Assembly: GCA_033239005.1 (NCBI GenBank)
Contig: BSQZ01000005.1
Coordinates: 12,486,001 to 12,550,000 of the forward strand
Origin: Lamellibrachia satsuma
Lineage: Eukaryota > Annelida > Polychaeta > Sabellida > Siboglinidae
DNA length: 64,000 nucleotides
Direction of reading: 5' to 3'
Shown: in pieces, positions 34,101 through 46,100 of the stretch
Position numbering within the stretch: position 1 is the stretch's first letter
Layout: each line of letters starts with the position of its first letter
Notes under the pieces: model-generated
Told to the model about the DNA's origin: nothing
The model's input: the letters and a program-made list of their open reading frames with translations, nothing else
The model's database searches: none
Made by a program: the position numbers and the translations under genes

Positions 34101-37100
34101 CAACAGTGTCACATGTGGGGAACAAGTTCATGCATGGAACGACAGTGTCACATGTGGGGAACAAGTTCATGCATGGAACGACAGTGTCACATGTGGGGAA
34201 CAAGTTCATGCATGGAACAACAGTGTCACATGTGGGGAACAAGTTCATGCATGGAACAACAGTGTCACATGTGGGGAACAAGTTCATGCATGGAACAACA
34301 GTGTCACATGTGGGGAACAAGTTCATGCATGGAACAACAGTGTCACATGTGGGGAACAAGTTCATGCATGGAACAACAGTGTCACATGTGGGGAACAAGT
34401 TCATGCATGGAACGACAGTGTCACATGTGGGGAACAAGTTCATGCATGGAACGACAGTGTCACATGTGGGGAACAAGTTCATGCATGGAACGACAGTGTC
34501 AAATGTGGGGAACAAGTTCATGCATGGAACGACAGTGTCACATGTGGGGAACAAGTTCATGCATGGAACGACAGTGTCACATGTGGGGAACAAGTTCATG
34601 CATGGAACAACAGTGTCACATGTGGGGAACAAGTTCATGCATGGAACAACAGTGTCACATGTGGGGAACAAGTTCATGCATGGAACAACAGTGTCACATG
34701 TGGGGAACAAGTTCATGCATGGAACAACAGTGTCACATGTGGGGAACAAGTTCATGCATGGAACAACAGTGTCACATGTGGGGAACAAGTTCATGCATGG
34801 AACAACAGTGTCACATGTGGGGAACAAGTTCATGCATGGAACAACAGTGTCACATGTGGGGAACAAGTTCATGCATGGAACAACAGTGTCACATGTGGGG
34901 AACAAGTTCATGCATGGAACAACAGTGTCACATGTGGGGAACAAGTTCATGCATGGAACAACAGTGTCACATGTGGGGAACAAGTTCATGCATGGAACAA
35001 CAGTGTCACATGTGGGGAACAAGTTCATGCATGGACCAACAGTGTCACATTTGGGAAAAAGTTCATGCATGGAACAACAGTGTCACATGTGGGGAACAAA
35101 TTCATGCATAGAACAACAGTGTCACATGTGGGGAACAAGTTCATGCATGGAACAACAGTGTCACATGTGGGGAACAAGTTCATGCATGGAACAACAGTGT
35201 CACACGTGGGGAACAAGTTCATGCACGGAACAACAGTGTCACATGTGGGTAACAAGTTCATGCATGGAACAACAGTGTCACATGTAGGGAACAAGTTCAT
35301 GCATGGAACAACGGTGTCATATGTGGGGAACAAGTTCATGCATGGAACAACAGTGTCACATGTGGGGAACAAGTTCATGCATGGAACAACAGTGTCACAT
35401 GTGGGGAACAAGTTCATGCATGGAACAACAGTGTCACATGTGGGGAACAAGTTCATGCATGGAACAACAGTGTCACATGTGGGGAACAAGTTCATGCATG
35501 GAACAACAGTGTCACATGTGGGGAACAAGTTCATGCATGGAACAACAGTGTCACATGTGGGGAACAAGTTCATGCATGGAACAACAGTGTCACATGTGGG
35601 GAACAAGTTCATGCATGGACCAACAGTGTCACATTTGGGAAAAAGTTCATGCATGGAACAACAGTGTCACATGTGGGGAACAAATTCATGCATAGAACAA
35701 CAGTGTCACATGTGGGGAACAAGTTCATGCATGGAACAACAGTGTCACATGTGGGGAACAAGTTCATGCATGGAACAACAGTGTCACATGTGGGGAACAA
35801 GTTCATGCACGGAACAACAGTGTCACATGTGGGTAACAAGTTCATGCATGGAACAACAGTGTCACATGTGGGGAACAAGTTCATGCATGGAACAACGGTG
35901 TCATATGTGGGGAACAAGTTCAAGCATGGAACAACAGTGTCACATGTGGGGAACAAGTTCATGCATGGAACAACAGTGTCATATGTGGGGAACAAGTTCA
36001 TGCATAGAACAACAGTGTCACATGTGGGGAACAAGTTCATGCATGGACCAACAGTGTCACATGTGGGGAACAAGTTCATGCACGGAACAACAGTGGTACC
36101 AACAACTTGATATCATGTGCCTACATTATTAGCATGAATACAGGTAAATACACCTCCCAGAAATGGCACCAAAATGTAGAAATATCATTAGCAATAAAGA
36201 CAGATGTACTGTGTGAACTGAGCACAAATACAGCGAAGAACCACAAAATGAAAGCAGCAACACAGGACGGAGTGAAGCAGACAACCAGTGCTGCCATCTA
36301 CTTGTGCTCAAATCACATAGCAACAGAACAACTGACATACAAATGAAATTTTGTGGAGTTTTTGCAAAAAATAAATTATGTGTGTGTGTGTGTGTGCATG
36401 CGTGCGTGCGTGCATGCATTTATTCCAGTTCAATTTAAACTCACATTCATGCTCGAAAGCAAGGCTGGCAACTTGCGCAGTTCCAAGTCGTGGACGTCTC
36501 CATTGACAAAGTGAATGAGCCACGCAGAGTCCTGGTGCTGCTTTAGCTTGTTCCGAGCTGCCTGTGAACCATGCAACATCATGTGGCTAGTCTGTATGAT
36601 CTACTCTTCTGAATGCTACTCTGGTACAGTGAATGTGTCAACAGTGAAGTATCAGACACAGCTTGTGAACGTTAAGTGAAACGTACAAACAATGATAATG
36701 TAAGATGCCAGATTCTACCAATTTCTGACATCTGAAAATGTCCAAATTGTTTTAATAACCAGACAGAAGTGAGTGCACCTGCCAAAGAGGGACAACTATC
36801 TCCCAATGACTGTCTTGAGATGTGGCACTGTTGCAAATGCGAATTTATTTCAGATTCACTACCACAAATTCCAAGACTGTGCAATGATCACAAGTACATG
36901 TCACAACGTCAACTGTACAGTTGTATCTCTTTAATATCCAGTTACAGGGTTTACTACCCACTTCTAAAGTTTCTCTACCATAATGGAAGTTAAATGAATG
37001 ATACCATGAATGGGCCACATAAACCAATTCACCAATGACAGCCATCAATGTTAATCTCTATAAACAGTAATGTGCCATGATATGTGTAGTTGTACAGTGA

Positions 37101-40100
37101 GTGATCCTCACTGCACTCACCAGGAAGTCTCCTCGACTGAGGATGGTCACGTCAGGAAGTTGTTCCAGCACTTTGAAGGCGACCTCTTTCACATCAAGGG
37201 TTTCAATTTCCTGGATGAAGGAAAATAGTATTTTGTGACGTAAAGAAAACATCCTGAATTCCATACAATCTAAATTAAATCTTCACTACAACTGCAAAGA
37301 AACAAAATAAAAAGAACTGTTTGAAATACAGTAATGGTGGTGATGGTTTTTCCAAAAATCTATACTCTATTAACACCACTGTATCTACAATCTATTAACA
37401 CCACTGTATCAACACTTTATTAGCACAACTGTGTCTACACTCTATTAACATGACTGTGTCTTTCAAGACAGCACTCAAGACTTACTTCTTGGCATACAAC
37501 AATTAATTGTGGACTTATATCTATAAAACTGTTTTGTAAAACACCTTGAACAGACCAAATGACTGAAACAGCACAATAGAAGATTTATTATTATTTACAA
37601 GAACCTTACAATGCCCTTGTTCTTCTCCACCTGCCCCTTGTTGTAGAAGTAGGTGCCGTGTCCTCGCCCCAAGTCTTTGCACAGCTTCGCTGATCTGTCA
37701 CAGTGTACTGTTGCCACATTGACAAGTTCATTCTGAAAGTACACCTCCAGTCAGAATCACACAGCACTCTCCAGTCTAACTCACCCAGCACTCTCCAGTC
37801 TAACTCACCCAGCACCCTCCAGTCTGACTCACCCAGCACCCTCCAATCTGACTCAACTAGCACCCTCCAGTCAGACTCAACTAGCACCCTCCAGTCTGAC
37901 TCAACTAGAACCCACCAGTCTGACTCACCCAGCACCATCCAGTCTGACTCACCCAGCACCCTCCAGTCTGACTCACCCAGCACCATCCAGTAAGACTGAC
38001 ACAGGACCTTCCAGTAAGATTCACCCAGCACCCTCCAGTCAGATTCACCCAGCACCCTCCAGTCAGACTCACACAGCACTCTCCAGTCAGATTCATCCAG
38101 AATCCTCCAGTCTGACTCACCCAATGCCCTCCAGTAAGATTCACCCAGCATCTTCCAGTCAGATTCACCCAGCACCCTCCAGTCAGACTCACCCAGTGCC
38201 CTCCAGTAAGATTAACCCAGCATCCTCCAGTAAGATTCACCCAGCATCCTCCAGTCAGATTCACCTAACACCCTCCAGTCAGACTCACCCAGTGCCCTCC
38301 AGTCAGATTTACCCAGCATCCTCCAGTCAGACTCACCCAGTGCCCTCCAGTCAGATTCGCCCAGCACCCTCCAGCCTGACTCACCCAGCACCATCCAGTA
38401 AGACTGACACAGGACCCTCCAGTAAGATTCACCCAGCACCCTCCAGTCAGATTCACCTAGCACCCTCCAGTCAGACTCACACAGCACTCTCCAGTCAGAT
38501 TCATCCAGAATCCTCCAGTCTGACTCACCCAATGCCCTCCAGTAAGATTCACCCAGCATCTTCCAGTCAGATTCACCCAGCACCCTCCAGTCAGACTCAC
38601 CCAGTGCCCTCCAGTAAGATTAACCCAGCATCCTCCAGTAAGATTCACCCAGCACCATCCAGTCTGACTCACCCACCGCAGTCCAGTAAGACTGACACAG
38701 GACCCTCCAGTAAGATTCACCCAGAACCCTCCAGTAAGATTCACCCAGCATCCTCCAGTCAGATTCACCTAGCACCCTCCAGTCAGACTCACCCAGTGCC
38801 CTCCAGTCAGATTCACCCAGCATCCTCCAGTCAGACTCACCCAGTGCCCTCCAGTCAGATTCGCCCAGCACCCTCCAGCCTGACTCACCCAGTGCCCTCC
38901 AGTAAGATTCACCCAGCACCCCCCAGTCAGACTCACCCAGTGCCCTCCAGTAAGGTTAACCCAGCACCCTCCAGTCAGATTCACCCAGCACCCTCCAGTC
39001 TGATTCACCCAGCACCCTCCAGTCAGACTCACTCAGCACCCTCCAGTCTGGAGGGTGATGGGTGAGGACTTTCCAATCAGACTCACAAAGAACACCTTCA
39101 GGTGCCAACTTCCGAACAGACACTAACTCTACATCTTTATGCGCAATCAACTATATAGCTACAACACAGCCAAGAAACTGTGTTCAGCAAACAAAAATGT
39201 TAAATGGAAAACTAATCTATTGCTAAAAATACATGTTTTTGAAAAGAAAACACATGCTTTACTACACTGTGATTAAACATATTCTAATATAAACAAACAG
39301 GTTCTGAGTGTTTCTGAAGTGTCTAGTGGGGCAACCACTTCTAGGAATGGAATTTAAGATTGAAGCGACATGGGTAAAAGGACAGCGTTAGATAACTATT
39401 AATACATTCGAGTGACAAAGTCAATCTATTTTACATCTGGATAACAGCCAATTAGACTGACTGGTTGAGACACATCAACCAACCCCAGTTCCAATATGAC
39501 GACTACTGATCAGCTGATAATGGGAGTGCTATAGACATAACCAGTAATTTTTTATGTAGGTAGATGTAGAAATCATGAAAATGTATATATAATATGTATC
39601 AGACTTATCATTATGTAATTTTTCTGACAGATGGTGTGGTCTATTGAGTTGAATCGGCTGGTGGGAGGAGGAATGAGAGGTTCTACTCACCAGCATTGCT
39701 GTGAGCTTCATGGCTGACAACTGCTCGAGACACTCTGAGGACACACAGCAATCAGATTAATACACACTCAAACTTAGCACTTTTTTCTGAACCTTTATGA
39801 ATCTTTATGAACCTTTATGAAGCTATGTGAACCATTATGAACCTATGTGTACCTTTATGAACCTCTATGAAGCTATATGAACCTTTATGAAGCTATATGA
39901 ACATTTATGAATCTTTATGAACCCTTACTAACCATGATCAGAAAATAAACATTTTTGAGAAAAACCACATTCAGCTGCTAACCCCCCCCGATCAAAATAA
40001 TTCTATATTTTGAGAGCATCCAACAGCCAGATTATCAGACGAGACAATATCTGAATTTCTTACATAAGATCAACGTGTCACTGCAATTTACAAGAGTAGC

Positions 40101-43100
40101 AGGGAAATGGAGAGAGCTGCCACTGACCTCCCCCATCTCCACAGAAGGTGATGACCCAGGGAAGAGATGACCCCTCGTCACTCTTCATGGTCGACTGGAA
40201 GTTGTTGTTAGTCAACCCAACCACGCTGACCTTTGTCTGCTTCAGTGAGTGTTTCACTAGTTTCTCCGTCGTTCGCTCTCCAAAGTACTTCTCCCTCTGT
40301 CAGCAAACATACAGCAAATGATGAAATAAAATGGGTTTAATAGAAAATGCCCAAATGGAGGTTTTACCAATTTGCATTGGTATGAACTTATCTTATGTTA
40401 AATGTCAAGTTTACCAAGTAACTAAATATGGCAATACTTCATTATTCTGCATTATTTATGCAATTTTACTTAATGTAATGAGAGCATTTTATTTTAATTG
40501 GACTCAGGCACTATACAAATTCCTATCATTATTACATATCTAATCTATGTACTATTATTGCACATATAATCTATGTACTATTATGTTGAATGCGTTTAAT
40601 TTTTTTTATGTATGAACAATTCTTATCCCATTTGTGAGTGGAAATATCAACAAGTCTGTAATTCTTTCTCAGCAAAACAAACTTTAGGAGAAAATCCCAT
40701 GTAATAACACAAATATGTACACACAACACACACCTCCATAAAAAGTGACATAAATGCATTACTTTACCAAGTATGTTATTGTAGAAGTATATATGTAGTT
40801 ACAGAGAGACAAGTAAGAATGGGTGTTCTGTCATGTACAGAGATGTAGTTACCTTGGGATAAATGGAAAAAAACTGGAAAAAATTGATGTTCTTTCATGT
40901 ACAGAGAACAGTAGTTACCTTGGGATACATGACAAAAGATGGGTAAGAATGGATGTTCTGTCATGTACAGAGATGTAGTTACCTTGGGATACATGACAAG
41001 AGATGGGTAAGAATGGATGTTCTTTCATGTACAGAGAAGTAGTTACCTTGGGATACATGACAAAAGATGGGTAAGAATGGATGTTCTTTCATGTACAGAG
41101 AAGTAGTTACCTTGGGATACATGACAAAAGATGGGTAAGAATGGATGTTCTTTCATGTACAGATATGTAGTTACCTTGGGATACATGACAAAAGATGGGT
41201 AAGAATGGATGTTCTGTCATGTACAGAGAAGTAGTTACCTTGGGATACATGACAAAAGATGGGTAAGAATGGATGTTCTTTCATGTACAGAGAAGTAGTT
41301 ACCTTGGGATACATGACAAAAGATGGGTAAGAATGGATGTTCTGTCATGTACAGAGAAGTAGTTACCTTGGGATACATGACAAAAGATGGGTAAGAATGG
41401 ATGTTCTTTCATGTACAGAGAAGTAGTTACCTTGGGATACATGACAAAAGATGGGTAAGAATGGATGTTCTTTCATGTACAGAGAAGTAGTTACCTTGGG
41501 ATACATGACAAAAGATGGGTAAGAATGGATGTTCTGTCATGTACAGAGATGTAGTTACCTTGGGATACATGACAAAAGATGGGTAAGAATGGATGTTCTG
41601 TCATGTACAGAGATGTAGTTACCTTGGGATACATGACAAAAGATGGGTAAGAATGGATGTTCTTTCATGTACAGAGAAGTAGTTACCTTGGGATACATGA
41701 CAAAAGATGGGTAAGAATGGATGTTCTTTCATGTACAGAGATGTAGTTACCTTGGGATACATGACAAAAGATGGGTAAGAATGGATGTTCTGGCATGTAC
41801 AGAGATGTAGTTACCTTGGGATACATGACAAGAGATGGGTAAGAATGGATGTTCTGTCGCCTACACAGATGCCAGTCATCCTCACAGTTGACCGCTCCTA
41901 TCCGTATCACGCCCTCCAATTCTCTTCCTACCTCCCGCCACTGAAAGCAACAAACATATCATCTTCAATTAAATACAAATGCTCTTTATCTTCAAGGTCA
42001 ACTGACAACACAGTTGCAAGTGTGTACGAAGAACACATTATTGGTGAAGAGCAGGTGTACATGATAATACAGTAGAAGCTGTATAGGGAGAACACATTGG
42101 TTGTGTGTTGGTGAAGTGTAGGTGTGTATGCTAACACAGAGACAGGTTTGTAAGAAGAACACGTCAGTGTTGGTAGGTGTTTGCATGTACTGAAAACAAC
42201 AATTCAATGACACACCTTTTTGCTGATGTTTCTATTTACCACACCAGGACTAAGCATGTAACTTTACATGAGGTAAACAAGCATAAAAATTACATCACAT
42301 GTGTACCACATTTTTGAAGTCATAAAACTGATACATAAATAGCATAACAAAAATTGCAAATACCTGCATACCTTGCATTACATATAGATTAAGTTGAAAT
42401 CTTAAGATTCAAAAATACTGGCAAAAAACTGTATATAACCCATTAAGTTGACCTAGCTTGTGCTATTGAAACAGTCATCTAACACCTCTAGACTGTGTGC
42501 CAAGGAACCAGTCAACTACCACCTCTAGACTGTGTGCCATGGAACCAGTCATCTAACACCTCTAGACTGTGTGACACGGAACCAGTCAACTAACACCTCT
42601 AGACTGTGTGACACGGAACCAGTCAACTAACACCTCTAGACTGTGTGACACGGAACCAGTCAACTACCACCTCTAGACTGTGTGCCACGGAACCAGTCAT
42701 CTACCACTTCTAGACTGTGTGCCACGGAACCAGTCATCTAACACCTCTAGACTGTGTGCCACAGAACCAGTCATCTACCACTTCTAGACTGTGTGCCACG
42801 GAACCAGTCAACTACCACCTCTAGACTGTGTGACATGGAACCAGTCATCTAACACCTCTAGACTGTGTGCCACGGAACCAGTCAACTACCACCTCCAGAC
42901 TGTGTGCCATGGAACCAGTCATCTTAAACCTCTAGACTGTGTGACACGGAACCAGTCAACTAACACCTCTAGACTGTGTGCCATGGAACCAGTCATCTAA
43001 CACCTCTAGACTGTGTGACACGGAACCAGTCAACTACCACCTCTAGACTGCATGACATGGAACCAGTCATCTAACACCTCTAGACTGTGAGCCATGGAAC

Positions 43101-46100
43101 CAGTCATCTAACACCTCTAGACTGCGTGCCATGGAACCAGTCATCTAACACCTCTAGACTGTGTGACATGGAACCAGTCAACTAACACCTCTAGACTGTG
43201 TGACATGGAACCAGTCATCTACCACCTCTAGACTGTGTGCCATGGAACCAGTCATCTAACACCTCTAGACTGTGTGCCATGGAACCAGTCATCTAACACC
43301 TCTAGACTGTGTGCCATGGAACCAGTCATCTAACACCTCTAGACTGTGTGGCATGGAACCAGTCAACTAACACCTCTAGACTGTGTGACACTGGACCAGT
43401 CAACTACCACCTCTAGACTGTGTGCCATGGAACCAGTCAACGACCACTTCTAGACTGTGTGACATGGAACCAGTCAACTACCACCTCTAGACTGTGTGCC
43501 ATGGAACCAGTCAACGACCACCTCTAGACTGTGTGATATGGAACCAATCAACTACCACCTCTAGACTGTGTGCCATGGAATCAGTCATCTACCACCTCTA
43601 GACCGTGTGCCATGGAACCAGTCATCTACCACCTCTAGACTGTGTGACATGGAACCAGTCAACGACCACCTCTAGACTGTGCTAAATGGAACTAGTCAAC
43701 TACCACCTCTAGTATTGGCTACCCAGTACTTACTGTTGGTGCCAGGTCATGGCAATGTGAACAGTGGGTCGAATAGTAGTTGATGAACCAAATATCATCG
43801 GTGTTCTCTACAGATTGCTCTGTAAGAAAAGCAACAAAATACACATTTTTAATATCAATACAAAATCAGTAAATAATGGTAAACATTCCAGATCTTTTAT
43901 TAAAATGTATTCTGCAGACACAAACATGTTTGAAGGGTAAGTCAAGAATTTTTTAACACAACATATTGCTTCAGTGATTTATAAAATTGCATGTGGTGTT
44001 TCACTTTTCCTGTATCTCTATATGTTAGCTGCCAGAGGTGGCAATGACAGGGAAGTCTACCATCAAGAGGTGATGTCACATGCAGGCATGGGGCAATTTA
44101 CTTGAAAAATTTATTCATTAAATTACAGTTAACTCAGAAATTGTCCAATTAAATTAACATCATACATTTATCAGGTCAATTAAATTAAATTAGCCTCCCA
44201 AATTCTTCAATTAAATTAATTAACAATTCACTTTAATTCAATTAACAGTTAAATTATGTTTTGGTTGGTAGAAATGCAGATTACATTCATATGTGACTGT
44301 TTTTTGTAAGCATAAGTACTTGATACAAGTCATCATTGAAATAATATATGCTAATTGTTATTGTTTACACATTTTATAACAGTTCTAAAATCACAAGTAG
44401 GTTTGTACATGCTATGTTACTGTCACGATAGTACAGCGTTTATATACATTGATTACTTATTACATCTGAGGTGCATTATTATTATCTTCATCAAACACAT
44501 GTGAACATCACTGACTTATAACAGAAATATGTTTTGTAACTTTGTTGGAAAGAGGTTTGTTCATACAATATTTACATACCAAGATATTGTTCATGGGACA
44601 TTTGATAACATTTAAAAAGTTGTAGATACTTGTTAAAATTAATATATTTTTTTGAAAGGAATGTAAAGTTGTGCCTGAAGACATGGTGTGTGTAGCATTT
44701 CAGCATATATTTAACCACCAAATTAACAAAACCGGGTAATTACATACATCATTTCTATGCACCAAGTTGTTATTTATGCAGAGTTTTAATACTAAATCAT
44801 TATGTTTCCCTTTAAACACTAGCATTTAGATATTTGTACATTATTTTTATGCATCACTAGAACTGGCTTGCTTTTAATTCTAGTTGGCACTGTAAAAAGA
44901 TCCAAAACTGAAGCTATTTTACTTTTCTCTGCATGTTATATGTACACTTGCATATATACATACGAAAAAACATAGATACATAATATAAAACTATAATGCA
45001 TAGGTCCACTTGGCTGACATTCTTGGCAGGAAAATCTAGAGAACATGGAATTTGGTGGACTGAATATTGAATAAAGCATGGAATATAGATCAGATAAGTA
45101 GTGTTATTACATGCATATTAAAAATAGACTAGCAAGAGACCTTGTTTAGGCAATGTTAAAATTTAGCCATAGGCAGTAAGTTAGGGTAGTTTATATAGTA
45201 GATCTCCAAAGACTCGGTAGCATGAGCGATAAATAAGGTTTGTTATGATCAGCTGATTAGGTACATAATACTATTGCAGATAATTTAATATATACAAAAG
45301 ATAGAGCACCTGGAGAACTTGTTTTAGCAACATTTGTTGTAAAAAGTTAGCTATAAGTAGTAATTTAGTGTAGTTTAAAGATGGTCACTGATACTTCATT
45401 AGCACAAGCGATATAACGGTTTGTTGTCATCAGCTGTGTCGATAAAAAATAAATTGCAAGCACATAGTTGTAAATTTAATTAAGACCTAAATAATCTAGC
45501 ATAAAGTGTGTATTACAAAAAAAAACAGTCCTTGTGAAGACTACCCAGTATAAACTGTAAACGTAACTAATTATAAACTAATATAAATTGAATTTCTAAC
45601 ATGATGCCATGCCAAGTAAAGGCGAACCATAATTTAACATGCTCTAGCTGCGACAACTGGATAGACTTTACAAAGTTCAGGTGTGTAAGGAGAGCAGAGG
45701 TGGTGAGAATGAGGAGAGCAGAGGTGGTGAGAATGAGGAGAGCAGAGGTGGTGAGAATGAGGAGAGCAGAGGTGGTAAGAATGAGGAGAGCAGGTGGTGA
45801 GAACGAGGAGAGCAGAGGTGCATGGTGAGAACAAGGAGAGCAGAGGCAATGTGAGGGAGCCAGCTGGTAAGAAGAAATACCAGGATGCAGAGTGTGCAAC
45901 AAGAGAGATAAGCGGGTGAGTGGAAAGGGATTGTCAGGTGGTAAGACAGTAGAGGTTGACAATAGAAGAGAAAGAGAGAGAGAGATGCCAGTGAGACAGC
46001 AAAGCAAAATGACCACAGAATGACAGGTCAGCAAGAGAATGGTAAACAACCGACACAGCAGAAAAGGAAGGATTCAATCATTAGGAAAGTAGACAAAGTT

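Noticed and set aside
33838..36132. Very long open frames (412-764 codons) in both strands
   Set aside because: They are the 39-bp minisatellite read through; the period is divisible by three and the unit has no stop. No non-repetitive domain.
38124..39065. 313-codon Ser/Pro/His-rich open frame
   Set aside because: 24-bp repeat with a period divisible by three, located inside a DNAJC10 intron.
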